The translations under genes were made by a program, and so were the position numbers. The notes beneath the pieces are model-generated. The model saw only the letters and a program-made list of their open reading frames with translations, had not been told where the DNA came from and did no database searches. DNA of 64,000 nucleotides from Chryseobacterium daecheongense (GTDB taxonomy: Bacteria; Bacteroidota; Bacteroidia; Flavobacteriales; Weeksellaceae): contig CP115858.1 in assembly GCA_027920525.1 (NCBI GenBank), forward strand, positions 1,798,001 through 1,862,000. The letters are read 5' to 3'. Of the stretch, positions 8,922 to 18,557 are shown piece after piece (position 1 is the first letter of the stretch; every line of letters begins with the position of its first letter).

Positions 8922-11432
8922 TTATTTGTAATCCTCGATACTTTTATTCAAGGCATCGATTTGTTTATTAATGCTTGCAGCATTTTGTGGGTTCTGTTTT
9001 AAAAGTTCCATTTTTTTACTAAGACCATCTTTCAACATTTGAGAGATCATCATTTTAGCCTGAGGATTCTGAGCTACCTGACCTTTTGCCTGCGCCAGCA
9101 ACTTGGTAATGCTTTGTGTTGCCGCAATATTGTCGGAGGTCATGATCCAATTGAAACCTTCTTCTGCAGATTTTCCTAATTCAGGATTCTGGAATTTAAT
9201 GAATGGATAAAATGCCGCAATAGGAGCTATATTGGCCATTTGTGAGGAAACCTTATTCTTTACGACAATGGGTAACAATTGTGCCAGAAGTTCATCAGAA
9301 GCTCCTTTTAAATCAATTTTATCTGCTAATGTACCGGCTTTGGAAGGATCAACAGTAAGTATAGCTGACAGGGAATTACCGCGTACAGAATTAGAAACAG
9401 CCCCCACTCCTTTTTCAAAGACCGGAAGATACTTTTTATCTTTTGTTTTTGCTAAAGCAGCAACCGCAGCACCCTGAACTAATGTTTTAGGGTCATTTGT
9501 TGCTAGTTTTTCAACGTCAGCAGCCAAAGCTTTTGCTTGCTCAGGGTTCGAAAGATCCATCAGTTCCAAGGCTTTCATTCTTACTCTGAAATAAGGGTCT
9601 TTCAAAGCAGCAGACAATAATTTTGTAGCTGCAGGGTTTTTACCAACCTGATCTTTAATGGCTTTTAGCGCTGTATATCTGCTCTTAAACTCTTTGGACC
9701 CATTGAATTGTATCAGATTCTGTTCAGGAGTTTTTGTTTCCGTAATTTCTGAAACTAATATTCCGTCAGCATTGATATTAACCAGATCCGGAGTTTTTGA
9801 AACATCAAAATTAAACGTATTCTTTGCTTCAGCATTTACCCACACATTATATCTTTTCGGTTTTCCGTTTTCATAAACATCTATTGCCAATGGAAACTGA
9901 AAAGGCTGTTCCTGGCTTTGACTGATCACCAGGCTGATCTGTTTTTTAACGGGTTCAAAAGTATAAGAATAACTCAATTTGGGATGCCCGCTTCCAAAAT
10001 ACCATTGATTGAAGAACCAATTCAGATCCTTTCCGGAAACCTTTTCAAAAGAAAGTCTTAGCTGATGAGCCTCTCCGTTTTTGTATTCATTCGTTTTCAG
10101 ATAGTCATTCATTCCGGCAAAGAATGCGTCGTCCTCAAGATAGTTCCTCAACATATGAAGGATGCCACCCCCTTTCTGATAAGTTACCAAATCAAAAACA
10201 TCTTCACGGGAATCATAATTAAAACGAACCAGGTTTTTATTAAAATCAGCCGGATTATGAATGTACATATTCACATCGCTCATCTGATGATAGTCCGCCT
10301 GATCTTTACCATATTTATATTCGTTCCATAAGTACTCTGAATAATTGGCAAATGATTCATTTACGGTAAGATTACTCCAGCTTTCCGCAGTTACAAGATC
10401 CCCAAACCAGTGGTGGAATAATTCGTGAGCAATTGTATCTTCCCATTTATTTTCGTCAATTAATTGTCCCGGTTTCTGTAAAATATCGCTTCCATGCAGT
10501 GTTGCTGTCGTATTTTCCATAGCCCCACTTACATAATCCCTTCCGGATATCTGTGCATATTTTGCCCAAGGATAATCGTAACCCATTTTCTTTGAGAAAA
10601 ATTCGATCATTTCAGGAGTATTTCCATAGATCTGCTTTGCATAAGGTTCATATTCTTTTTCAATATAATAATCCACCGGAATATTCTTCCATTTATCTTT
10701 CACGATTGCATAATCCCCCACTCCCATAAAAAACAGATAAGTTGAATGTCTTTTATCCATGACCCAATGATCTGTTCTCAGTCCATTCGCTTCTTTCTGG
10801 GAATCCTTTAATAATCCATTAGAAAGAGTCACATATTTTTCAGGAACCGTCATATAAATTTCCTGCGTTGTCTTTTGATTCGGTTTATCAATGGTTGGAA
10901 ACCAGGCGGAAGAAGATTCGGTTTCACCCTGTGTCCAGATTTGGGTTGGTTTATCCGGATCTTTCCCCTGAGCATTAATGAAATATAAACCTTTTGCATC
11001 ATTGATGGCTGCACTTCCTTCTTGTTTTACTTCATTTGGGCGGGAAGTGTATTTGATGTACACTGTGTAATCCTGATCTTTCTGATATGTTTTATCCAAA
11101 GTAATGGTTAACACATCGTCTTTATATTCATACTTTAAAGGAGATTTCTTACCATTGTTATCTAAAGCGACGTCATGGATCAGCATACTTTTCGCATCAA
11201 GAACCAGCTGATTGGTAGGATAAAAATACGGTGAAGCGGTAAGCCACTCCTCTCCGTTCATCTGTTCTTTCTGGTAGTCAAAATTGACTTTAAGTTTGGT
11301 ATGCTTTAGTTCTGTTACTTTAGTGTGTGTGGCCCTGTAGACTTTTTCTCTCCCTGAAGTTTCAGTTTGTGCTGATACGTTTGCAGAAAAGAAAATCGCT
11401 AGTACCGCAATCGATAAAATGGCTTTTTTCAT
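8922..11432 (-). CDS. M1-family metallopeptidase (aminopeptidase N-like), exported
   Basis: This zinc aminopeptidase trims N-terminal residues from peptides. The 836-residue product has a signal peptide ending near VSAQT. It shows the substrate-binding GAMEN motif (about residue 300) and the zinc motif HELFHHW (about 337) with the second Glu ligand in NESFANYSEYLW. The C-terminal ~250 residues form HEAT-like helical repeats (PDLVN..., ALKDPYFRVRMKALELMD, DPKTLVQGAAVAALAKTKDK). No T9SS sorting domain is present, so periplasmic localisation is likely. It is the last gene of a possible three-gene operon, beginning 2 bases after the 75-residue protein. Confidence 0.95.
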   Translation of the reverse strand: MKKAILSIAVLAIFFSANVSAQTETSGREKVYRATHTKVTELKHTKLKVNFDYQKEQMNGEEWLTASPYFYPTNQLVLDAKSMLIHDVALDNNGKKSPLKYEYKDDVLTITLDKTYQKDQDYTVYIKYTSRPNEVKQEGSAAINDAKGLYFINAQGKDPDKPTQIWTQGETESSSAWFPTIDKPNQKTTQEIYMTVPEKYVTLSNGLLKDSQKEANGLRTDHWVMDKRHSTYLFFMGVGDYAIVKDKWKNIPVDYYIEKEYEPYAKQIYGNTPEMIEFFSKKMGYDYPWAKYAQISGRDYVSGAMENTTATLHGSDILQKPGQLIDENKWEDTIAHELFHHWFGDLVTAESWSNLTVNESFANYSEYLWNEYKYGKDQADYHQMSDVNMYIHNPADFNKNLVRFNYDSREDVFDLVTYQKGGGILHMLRNYLEDDAFFAGMNDYLKTNEYKNGEAHQLRLSFEKVSGKDLNWFFNQWYFGSGHPKLSYSYTFEPVKKQISLVISQSQEQPFQFPLAIDVYENGKPKRYNVWVNAEAKNTFNFDVSKTPDLVNINADGILVSEITETKTPEQNLIQFNGSKEFKSRYTALKAIKDQVGKNPAATKLLSAALKDPYFRVRMKALELMDLSNPEQAKALAADVEKLATNDPKTLVQGAAVAALAKTKDKKYLPVFEKGVGAVSNSVRGNSLSAILTVDPSKAGTLADKIDLKGASDELLAQLLPIVVKNKVSSQMANIAPIAAFYPFIKFQNPELGKSAEEGFNWIMTSDNIAATQSITKLLAQAKGQVAQNPQAKMMISQMLKDGLSKKMELLKQNPQNAASINKQIDALNKSIEDYK

Positions 11433-11434
11433 TA

Positions 11435-11662
11435 TTACTTAGAATTATTTTTAGTTAAAATCTCAAAAATGTCATTGACTAATGTTTCATAATCACCTTT
11501 TTTAAGTTGTTCTTTTGTTTTTGCAAAAGCTTTCTTCAACTCGCTTTCAGGGTTTTCTTCATCAATAATTTCAGCAGAATTCACTCCTTTTAATTGTAGA
11601 ATGGCATTCCTTAGCATTTCGAGATCTGCTTTCTGATCTGTATTTATTTTTATATATTTCAT
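11435..11662 (-). CDS. Small conserved hypothetical protein
   Basis: This 75-residue charged protein has no signal peptide. The N-terminal half (MKYIKINTDQKADLEMLRNA, then GVNSAEIIDEE) suggests a ferredoxin-like/HMA-like alpha-beta start. The C-terminal half is a helix with LKKAFAKTKEQLKKGDYETL. It is embedded between the serine hydrolase (4-base gap) and the M1 peptidase (2-base gap), so it is almost certainly translated within that operon. No function is recognised; an antitoxin-like role is possible but unsupported. Confidence 0.6.
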   Translation of the reverse strand: MKYIKINTDQKADLEMLRNAILQLKGVNSAEIIDEENPESELKKAFAKTKEQLKKGDYETLVNDIFEILTKNNSK

Positions 11663-11666
11663 TATA

Positions 11667-12986
11667 TTATTCTTTAATAAATTTCACTTTATTACCTCCC
11701 TGCAAAATTAGAAGCTGCCTTTTTGTAACATCAAAATCAATAACAATTCCCGCAGCATCAAACTTAAAACTTGTTTGAGAAGTTGCTTCTAAAGGAAAAG
11801 CACCCTGTCCCGTTGCCTGGGCCATTAATACTTTATCTTTAATGAAAATGGTAATTTTCATCGGCATTTGTGCCGCCGCGTATGTTCCGGTAAATTTTTG
11901 AAGATCACTTTCCGGAAGGTTCACTACATTAAAATTCGGAATTTCAAAGCTTTTTCCATAAGCTGCACTTAAAGCGGTGATCGAAATATTATTATTGTCA
12001 AAATTACTTTGATTACTGATCATAGCAAAAGTTTTCTCGCCATCAGGGAAGTAATACAATATAGAGCTAAAATGATCTATTCCTCCGTTATGCCCAAAAC
12101 CTGTTTTTCCCATAAACGGAACTTCGGCCAGGCCAAAACCATAATGGTCTTTAAAATTACGCATTTTATCTAAACTTTCTCTGGAAATCAATTTTCCTGA
12201 AGCCAGTGCATTTATAAAAATAATCAATTCTGAAGGAGTAGAAACCAAATTTCCTGCGCCCAAGGGAACAGACATATCCGTTTCGGCACTTCTTACATAA
12301 TTCCCATTTTCATAAGTGTACGAATGGGCCATGTTTTCTAAAGATTCTATCTTTCCTCCTGCTTTTGTATATTTTAGTTGTAAAGGTTTTGCTATAAACT
12401 CTTCAATAAGCTTTGCGTAAGATTTTTTATAAACTTTTTCCAGAATAAAACCCAGCAAAGAATAATTCGAGTTGCTGTAACTGAATTGAGCGCCAGGTTC
12501 AAAATCCAAGCCTGCCTTTTGAATAATATCGATAAGCTTTTCCTGGGAAACAGGTTGTAAATAGTAGGATGCATACAAGGCATCATCAGTGAAATTATGA
12601 ATCCCGCTCCTATGATTTAAAAGATTTTCTACTTTGATCTTCTCAGCGTTCTTTATTTGAGGAAAGAATTGACTTAATGAAGTGTCCAGTGTTAGCTTTT
12701 TATCCTCTACCGCCTTCATGATCAAAACGGCTGTAAAAGTCTTTGTTATGGAACCGATCCTGTAAACCGTATTAAGAGCTGCTTTTTTCCTAGCCTCAAC
12801 ATCAGAAAATCCAATCGCATTGGAATAAATTATTTTTCCGTGATCTGCAATGGCAAAACTTCCCATCACCTTGTGCTCGCTATCCAGGGCTTTAAAATAA
12901 TTGTCCAGTTTTTCCTTATCAATATTCTGGGCAAAACTGAAACTGAAAACTCCGATGGAAACGCAAAGAAATATCTTTTTTAACAT
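11667..12986 (-). CDS. Serine hydrolase, beta-lactamase/DD-peptidase fold, exported
   Basis: This is a class C beta-lactamase-related protein (PF00144 type), which may act as a D-Ala-directed peptidase or esterase. A signal peptide ends at FSFAQ (about residue 19). The catalytic SxxK is SITK, the tyrosine motif is YSNSNY and the third motif is HNGG, all in normal order. The ~100 residues after the catalytic domain form the usual beta-rich C-terminal extension. True beta-lactamase activity cannot be inferred from these motifs. It is the first gene of the group with the 75-residue protein and the M1 peptidase. Confidence 0.88.
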   Translation of the reverse strand: MLKKIFLCVSIGVFSFSFAQNIDKEKLDNYFKALDSEHKVMGSFAIADHGKIIYSNAIGFSDVEARKKAALNTVYRIGSITKTFTAVLIMKAVEDKKLTLDTSLSQFFPQIKNAEKIKVENLLNHRSGIHNFTDDALYASYYLQPVSQEKLIDIIQKAGLDFEPGAQFSYSNSNYSLLGFILEKVYKKSYAKLIEEFIAKPLQLKYTKAGGKIESLENMAHSYTYENGNYVRSAETDMSVPLGAGNLVSTPSELIIFINALASGKLISRESLDKMRNFKDHYGFGLAEVPFMGKTGFGHNGGIDHFSSILYYFPDGEKTFAMISNQSNFDNNNISITALSAAYGKSFEIPNFNVVNLPESDLQKFTGTYAAAQMPMKITIFIKDKVLMAQATGQGAFPLEATSQTSFKFDAAGIVIDFDVTKRQLLILQGGNKVKFIKE

Positions 12987-13059
12987 ACTAATGACATTTC
13001 ATTAATAGGTCATAAAATATGAAGATTTGTTACATATTCAGTAACGCATGAAAATAGTA

Positions 13060-13854
13060 CTAGATCGCCACAGGTGCCTTAATTCCAGGATGTGGATCAT
13101 AATTCTCCAATGTAAAATCTTCAAAATTAAAGTCGAAAATATCCTTGATTTCAGGATTTAATTTCATTGTCGGAAGAGGTCTTGGGTCTCTCAAAAGTTG
13201 TCTTTGAACCTGTTCGAAATGATTATTATAAATGTGGACATCTCCAAAACTGTGGACGTAATCTCCAACTTCAAGATCGCATACCTGAGCCACCATCATT
13301 AACAACAGAGCATAGCTTGCAATATTAAAAGGAACTCCAAGGAATACATCAGCACTTCTCTGATATAGTTGTAAAGACAATTTCCCGTCAGCAACGTAAA
13401 ATTGAAATAATGCATGGCAAGGTGCTAATGCCATATCAGGAATTTCCGCTACGTTCCACGCAGAAACGATCAATCTTCTGGAATCAGGATTTTTTTTGAT
13501 CTGATCGATCACTTCTGAGATCTGATCAACCACTTTATTATCGGCACCTCTCCAGCTTCTCCACTGCGCTCCGTAAACAGGACCTAAGTCTCCATTTTCA
13601 TCTGCCCATTCATCCCAGATGCTCACTCCGTTATCTTTTAAATACTGGATATTGGTGTCTCCTTTTAAGAACCAAAGCAATTCATAAATTATAGATTTCA
13701 AATGCACTTTCTTGGTGGTTACCAAGGGAAAACCTTTTGACAAATCATATCTCAGCTGATATCCGAAAACGCTTCTTGTTCCGGTTCCTGTTCTATCAGT
13801 TTTATCTGTTCCGTTATCCAGAATATGCTGTAAAAGGTCTAAGTAGTTTTGCAT
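13060..13854 (-). CDS. thyA: Thymidylate synthase
   Basis: This enzyme converts dUMP to dTMP with methylene-tetrahydrofolate. The 264 residues equal the length of the E. coli enzyme. The catalytic Cys146 lies in [11 protein letters not shown], the phosphate-binding arginines are in [11 protein letters not shown], and the C-terminus ends in the expected PGIKAPVAI. The substrate segment [20 protein letters not shown] is intact. It is a single-gene unit. Confidence 0.98.
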   Translation of the reverse strand: MQNYLDLLQHILDNGTDKTDRTGTGTRSVFGYQLRYDLSKGFPLVTTKKVHLKSIIYELLWFLKGDTNIQYLKDNGVSIWDEWADENGDLGPVYGAQWRSWRGADNKVVDQISEVIDQIKKNPDSRRLIVSAWNVAEIPDMALAPCHALFQFYVADGKLSLQLYQRSADVFLGVPFNIASYALLLMMVAQVCDLEVGDYVHSFGDVHIYNNHFEQVQRQLLRDPRPLPTMKLNPEIKDIFDFNFEDFTLENYDPHPGIKAPVAI

Positions 13855-13899
13855 TGTGAAAGTTTAATTATTGTGCTTTTAGTAAATTCTAACAGATGT

Positions 13900-13907
13900 C
13901 AAAGTTA
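13900..13907 (-). promoter_or_regulatory. -7 box candidate for thyA
   Basis: The minus strand reads TAACTTTG, an exact TAnnTTTG match, 46 bases upstream of the thyA start. The -33 element is not evident. Confidence 0.45.
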
Positions 13908-14020
13908 ATAAAAAAACAGTTGTGAATTTATTTTTCACACTGTTTAACTTTTATTTTTATCCGGCTTACGATTCCCAGATCTCATGACAGGAAATCAATT
14001 TTCAGCCATTCAATAAGTAA

Positions 14021-14659
14021 TTAACGTATAACTACCGCAACATCCTTTGTGTTTCCCTCTACTGATTTGATTTTTCCAAATTTTTTCTTTTCCATTATGG
14101 TATCATTCCAATAATCCAGAGTGACATTTCCAAATTTTATAAGTTTTTTATACTTACTCTGATCTATAATTTCTTTTCCACCAAAGTCTATTGATATATC
14201 TCCAATTGACTTTAATTTTCCAAACTTACTATCATCTATAATATCATGACCCCAATAATCTATAGACAGATTTCCTATCTTTTTTACCTTTCCGTTCTTT
14301 TCCTGATCAAAACGATCCCAGTAATCTATAGCAATATCTCCAATATTTTTTACTTTGCCATCTTTATCTGTATCAAATTGATCATAATAGTCAACTTTAG
14401 AATTTCCTATCTTTTTTATTTTTCCCATTTTCTCCCGGTCGAAATATTGATCATCATAATAGTCGATATTCCCATTTGAAATGGAGTTAAATCCTGCAAT
14501 TGATCCGTCATTATTAATGGTAATAATTATATCTCCCATTGTAATATCCACAGATATGAGATCGTAGGATTTCCCAGAAATATTAGCTCTTACCTGAGCC
14601 AGCAATAAAGAATTTGATATCAGGAATAAAAAGACGAATAGAATGTATTTTAGTTTCAT
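14021..14659 (-). CDS. Secreted repeat protein of unknown function
   Basis: The 212-residue product has a signal peptide ending near LLLAQ. Most of it is built from about six degenerate 23-25-residue repeats of the form GK(I/V)KxIGxxxIDYWDxFDxEK, roughly from residue 55 to 200. The periodic aromatic/acidic pattern suggests stacked beta strands in a small solenoid or propeller-like fold. No catalytic motif is visible. The start is 3 bases past the stop of the GreA-like gene, so the two are probably co-transcribed, an odd pairing of a cytoplasmic transcription-factor-like protein with a secreted one. Similar short IG...IDYW repeats occur in unannotated flavobacterial proteins. Confidence 0.7.
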   Translation of the reverse strand: MKLKYILFVFLFLISNSLLLAQVRANISGKSYDLISVDITMGDIIITINNDGSIAGFNSISNGNIDYYDDQYFDREKMGKIKKIGNSKVDYYDQFDTDKDGKVKNIGDIAIDYWDRFDQEKNGKVKKIGNLSIDYWGHDIIDDSKFGKLKSIGDISIDFGGKEIIDQSKYKKLIKFGNVTLDYWNDTIMEKKKFGKIKSVEGNTKDVAVVIR

Positions 14660-14662
14660 AGC

Positions 14663-15103
14663 TTACCAGATATTTTCAATCGTTTGATGAACATTATTGA
14701 TCTCAAACTTCTCTGCTATTTTCTTGCCAAACATTGCTTTTACTAATGGAGATTCAGCAGAAACGGTCATGATCTTCTGATTTTCAAATGTAATTTCTCC
14801 AATTGAAACCGAAACATAAAACAATCCCTTATTCGTTTTTATTAATGCTCCATTTTGAACTTTAAAAGATGGTTCCGTAACTATTTTTTGAATCAGAGCC
14901 TGTTGATTCAACACTTCATTGAGCTGCCTTTGAAGATGATTAATTTCCTGTTGCAACATCTCACGGCCAGTTTCATATTTATCTCCCATGGAGCTTTTAG
15001 TATCATTATTTGAAGCGCGGGTTTCCGCAATCAGCAATTCAAATTTTTGTGCTCTTTCTGAAAGTTTTTCCTTAATAATATATAGTAGTCCTTCTTTATT
15101 CAT
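14663..15103 (-). CDS. GreA/GreB-like transcription elongation factor homologue
   Basis: GreA/GreB proteins reach into the RNA polymerase secondary channel and stimulate transcript cleavage. The 146-residue product has an N-terminal coiled-coil part (about 1-75) containing GDKYETGREMLQQE, which resembles the acidic tip region of Gre factors. The C-terminal FKBP-like part has SAESPLVKAMFGKKIAEKFE, like the SPLGRALLGK segment of GreA. It is shorter than canonical GreA (~158) and diverged, so it may be a Gre-related regulator and not the main GreA. Confidence 0.72.
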   Translation of the reverse strand: MNKEGLLYIIKEKLSERAQKFELLIAETRASNNDTKSSMGDKYETGREMLQQEINHLQRQLNEVLNQQALIQKIVTEPSFKVQNGALIKTNKGLFYVSVSIGEITFENQKIMTVSAESPLVKAMFGKKIAEKFEINNVHQTIENIW

Positions 15104-15130
15104 ATGAATTAAATGCCGTTATCCGAATTA

Positions 15131-15150
15131 AAAAGCGGACCTTGGCCCGC
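15131..15150 (-). terminator. Terminator after the GH13 gene
   Basis: On the minus strand GCGGGCC-AA-GGTCCGC is followed by TTTTT. The seven-pair stem has one G-T wobble. It ends about 80 bases past the GH13 stop and just before the GreA-like start at 15103. Confidence 0.7.
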
Positions 15151-15229
15151 CTGTGTAAGTATTATTTTTTTTTTAAATATAATAAAAATGTTCTTAGATT
15201 TTAAGCCAGAATCTCAGAGGCTCTGGTCT

Positions 15230-16576
15230 TCATTTTTCAAAAACCACATAATCAGAAACTTTAAAATTAAAATCTTTTCCTGTGGTGAAATCCCTTTTTG
15301 TACCATCAAAAACGTTTCGGAAAACTCCTGACAGATTTTCATCTTGGATGCTGAAACTTACATCTTCTTTAGACATATTCAATACAACAAGAACTTCATC
15401 TTTACCATTTTTCCTGACATAAGCTAAAATTTTGTCATTGGCCGTTGTATTTAAAAGATAAGTTGTTACATGAGTGTCTCCACCTCTTAAGGCAGGATTT
15501 GAAGATTTCAAAGCCAGTAAGGTCTTATAAAAATCTGCCACCTGATAATTGGCAGTCCACTCAATAGGATCTTTTTCAAAGAATTCCAATCGTTTCATAT
15601 TAGGTAATTCCTGTCCGGAATATAACAACGGAACTCCATTCCAGGTCGCCGAAAAAACAGCCATAGGTTTTGTGATGACACCATACTTTTCATATTCTGT
15701 TCCGTTCCAGGAGTTTTCATCATGATTGGTCGTGAACCAGGCTCTCATTGAAGCATCTCCAATGTTGGAATATTTCAATAATAAATCTTTCAGATCTTGT
15801 AATGGCAGGTTCTTTTTATAATAATCTTCAGATTTATGCATCCAGGTCCACGAGTAACTTGCGTCAAAAATTTTCCCGTATTCTGGATTCTCCAATTCGT
15901 CAAATTCGCCTAACCAGAAAAGAGGCTTTAGGGTCTCTACCTCAGGACGGGCCTGCTGCCAGAAATCAACCTCAACCCATGAAGCAAGATCGCACCTGAA
16001 ACCATCAATATTAGTTTCTTTAACCCAGAACTTCATTGCATCAATCATTTCCTTACGCATCTCCTGATTCTTATAATCAAGTTCGATAATATCATCCATT
16101 CCCGATGCAATATGGAATTTTCCATCCGGATCTTTTAAATAAAATTCAGGATGTGTTTTTGTCCAGACATGGTCCCAACCGGTATGGTTCGCCACCCAGT
16201 CGATGATTACCTTAAATCCTAATCTGTGGGCTTCATTTACCATGTGCTTAAAATCATCGAGTGTCCCGAATTCAGGATTAACAGACGTATAATCTGCAGC
16301 AGCATATGGACTTCCCAAGCTTCCTTTTTTATTTTGCTGAGCAATCGGCGTAACCGGCATAAACCAAAGAACTTTTATTCCCATAGACTTTAAACGGGGC
16401 ATCTCTTTTTCAAAAGCTCTAAAAGTCCCTTCTTGTGTATATTGCCTTACATTGACTTCATAAATATTTGCAGAGTGTTTCCAATCTTTAGGTAAATCCA
16501 TAGTCTTATTTGTATTTTGTACAGCACAGGAAACAATTCCCAAGCCAATAATTGCCAAAAAAATTAATTTTTTCAT
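15230..16576 (-). CDS. GH13 alpha-amylase-family lipoprotein
   Basis: This enzyme would hydrolyse alpha-glucans or malto-oligosaccharides at the cell envelope. The ATG at 16576 was chosen because the signal peptide MKKLIFLAIIGLGIVSC then starts normally; the lipobox Cys is residue 17. The upstream ATG at 16594 would add six residues. The (beta/alpha)8 motifs are DWVANHT, GFRCDLASW (nucleophile Asp196), WLGEFDE (acid/base Glu224) and TTNHDENSW (Asp286). A short beta-sandwich domain C ends the ~448-residue protein. It stands alone, not in a starch-utilisation locus. Confidence 0.92.
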   Translation of the reverse strand: MKKLIFLAIIGLGIVSCAVQNTNKTMDLPKDWKHSANIYEVNVRQYTQEGTFRAFEKEMPRLKSMGIKVLWFMPVTPIAQQNKKGSLGSPYAAADYTSVNPEFGTLDDFKHMVNEAHRLGFKVIIDWVANHTGWDHVWTKTHPEFYLKDPDGKFHIASGMDDIIELDYKNQEMRKEMIDAMKFWVKETNIDGFRCDLASWVEVDFWQQARPEVETLKPLFWLGEFDELENPEYGKIFDASYSWTWMHKSEDYYKKNLPLQDLKDLLLKYSNIGDASMRAWFTTNHDENSWNGTEYEKYGVITKPMAVFSATWNGVPLLYSGQELPNMKRLEFFEKDPIEWTANYQVADFYKTLLALKSSNPALRGGDTHVTTYLLNTTANDKILAYVRKNGKDEVLVVLNMSKEDVSFSIQDENLSGVFRNVFDGTKRDFTTGKDFNFKVSDYVVFEK

Positions 16577-16699
16577 TAATTCCGGTTTTAACAAAAGTAA
16601 GGATTGTTTTATGATTAAAAGAGGAAAGATAGAACGGAAAAAGGGCTAAAAGCAAATTTACTTCTAGCTTTTCAGCATTTCCGCCTGGCATAATTTACA

Positions 16700-16730
16700 A
16701 AAAAGCCCCGGACATTAATCCAGGGCTCTA
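16700..16730 (-). terminator. Terminator after the pRiA4b-like gene
   Basis: AGCCC and GGGCT flank a stem with GGA/TCC inside and a short A-T loop. It lies about 20 bases past the stop at 16751 and is followed on the minus strand by a T-rich stretch. Confidence 0.75.
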
Positions 16731-16750
16731 TATTTTTATTGTGTTACCAA

Positions 16751-17347
16751 TTATCTTTCGTCATCGTTGTCATCATCTTCATCGAATACATCGTCATTGT
16801 AGTCTTCTTCTTCCTCATCATCAAAACTGTCGTCTTCATCGGAAAAATTACCTCCGCTTTCGAAATCGTCATCAAAATTAAATTCATCATCGATAAGAGG
16901 CATTGCAGATTTCTTTTTAGATCCACCCCCGTTTCCGCTCTTGCTTGGAGCTTTTAACGGAACGTTTCCAAATCTGTATACTGTTATAGGATAATTAACT
17001 CCTTTGGTTTCCTCGATTACTTCAATTAATTCACAGAAGAATTCCCAAAGATCCAGAAGTCCATATTGAAACTGAGCTTTATTTCCTACACTTGCAAAAG
17101 CTTCATCAATATAAACATCTGACATAATTTCCCCATCACCGTCATCACTCATATCTTCTAATGGAACACTTTTTACTATCGTACCATCTTCTTCCAATAA
17201 ATTAAAAGTTGAAAGCTCATCTCCCTGCAAGCTGAACGCACTCTTAATTCCCAGATGTAAATTCCATAGTGTCTGTTTTCCCTTCACTTCGATATCACGG
17301 AAAATATCTTCTTTCGCATCTAATATTACGCGGATCTTGTAAACCAT
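16751..17347 (-). CDS. Plasmid pRiA4b ORF-3-like protein with very acidic tail
   Basis: The first ~125 residues match the pRiA4b ORF-3 / IS1096 TnpR-like family, with features such as VYKIRVILDAKEDIFRDIEV, TLWNLHLGIKSAF and YDLL-like DLWEFFCELIEV. The family is widespread and its molecular role is unknown. The last ~55 residues are almost only Asp, Glu, Ser and Asn (about 30 acidic residues) and are probably disordered; they could mimic nucleic acid or bind basic partners. There is no signal peptide and no transposase nearby, so despite the family name this is not evidence of a mobile element. Confidence 0.75.
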   Translation of the reverse strand: MVYKIRVILDAKEDIFRDIEVKGKQTLWNLHLGIKSAFSLQGDELSTFNLLEEDGTIVKSVPLEDMSDDGDGEIMSDVYIDEAFASVGNKAQFQYGLLDLWEFFCELIEVIEETKGVNYPITVYRFGNVPLKAPSKSGNGGGSKKKSAMPLIDDEFNFDDDFESGGNFSDEDDSFDDEEEEDYNDDVFDEDDDNDDER

Positions 17348-17480
17348 ATCAGTCTTTAAATTACTTTTTGCCTTTATTTATTATGATAAATTTCTGTTGC
17401 AAATATATAATAAATGACATGTCACAAAAAAATATTTCAAGATTTTTTAAAATATTTTTTTTCCTTACATTTTGCCCAGA

Positions 17481-18512
17481 TTATTTACTTTTTTCAAGCA
17501 TAAAACTGAATTTTGTACCTTCAAGGTACACGCTTTCAACTGTAATATTTTCTTTATGAGCTTCCAGAATATGCTTTACAATAGCCAAACCTAATCCGGA
17601 GCCTCCTTCTCTACGATTCCGGCTGGTTTCTACGCGATAAAACCGCTCAAATATTCTCGGAAGAATTTCTGACTTGATTCCCATACCGTTGTCGATAACT
17701 TCAATTAAAACTTTATTCTTAAGGACGCTGGTTTTCACTACAACCTTTGCTTCCTGCCTGTTAGCATAGTGAATAGCATTAGAGATCAAATTGATAAAAA
17801 CCTGTGAGATTTTTTGCTTATCAGCTTCCACAAAGATCTGGGGATGCAGTGTCTGAATTTGTAATGTAGTATTGTGCTTTTCTGCTTCAAGATCGAGCAG
17901 GTCAAAAACTTCTTTGATTAACAGATTAACATCAAATCTCGAAACCGTAAGATTGATTTCTCCGGCCTCAAGCCTGTTGATCATATCCAGATCGGTAACA
18001 ATAGCAATCAGTCTTTCTACGGATATATCTATTCTTTCAAGATATTTATCGCGAATGGTCAGGTTATCTACTCCCCCATCCCTCAACGTTTCTACATATC
18101 CCTGAATTGAAAACAATGGAGTCTTAAGCTCATGAGAAACATTTCCTATGTACTCTTTACGATAGCTTTCCATTTCCTTCATCATATCAATCTCAGAAAC
18201 TTTTTGCTGATTGAGATCTGAAAATCTCTCTCCTAATTCTTTAATAGTAATATTCTCGTCATTGGTATTTACAATTTCCTGTGGCAGGAGCTGGGAAAGC
18301 CCACGAACCTGTTTTTTACCATAGTAATTGAACAGCAGTTCAAGAACGAGGTAGTTCACAATAAATATAACAACGAGACATATGATCAGCCCTATTTTAA
18401 AAAACGGTGTTTTATAATAAATATCCTTCAGCGAATCAAAGATGATCACCAATAGAAACATCACCAATGTGATAAGACATGATGCTACAAGAGTAAGCCT
18501 GTAAAATTTCAA
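17481..18512 (-). CDS. Sensor histidine kinase, PhoR-like
   Basis: The 343-residue membrane kinase has two transmembrane helices (about 6-26 and 38-62) with almost no periplasmic loop. It then has a HisKA domain with phospho-acceptor His127 (NVSHELKTP), and an HATPase domain with N box (NLISNAIHYA), G1 (DNGMGI), F box and G2 (GGSGLGLAIV). Lack of a periplasmic sensor is typical of PhoR, which reads the state of a phosphate transporter. The start is a TTG at 18512; no ATG or GTG is available upstream before a stop. It follows the response-regulator gene by 45 bases. PhoR identity is an inference from architecture and neighbours. Confidence 0.9.
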   Translation of the reverse strand: MKFYRLTLVASCLITLVMFLLVIIFDSLKDIYYKTPFFKIGLIICLVVIFIVNYLVLELLFNYYGKKQVRGLSQLLPQEIVNTNDENITIKELGERFSDLNQQKVSEIDMMKEMESYRKEYIGNVSHELKTPLFSIQGYVETLRDGGVDNLTIRDKYLERIDISVERLIAIVTDLDMINRLEAGEINLTVSRFDVNLLIKEVFDLLDLEAEKHNTTLQIQTLHPQIFVEADKQKISQVFINLISNAIHYANRQEAKVVVKTSVLKNKVLIEVIDNGMGIKSEILPRIFERFYRVETSRNRREGGSGLGLAIVKHILEAHKENITVESVYLEGTKFSFMLEKSK

Positions 18513-18557
18513 TTTTACAAATTTTTATGGTTATAAGGTAAAGGTAGGCTATTTCGA

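Noticed and set aside
16751..17347. Insertion-sequence passenger gene, suggested by the IS1096 TnpR-like family name
   Set aside because: No transposase, inverted repeats or target duplication were seen nearby; the family is common on chromosomes.
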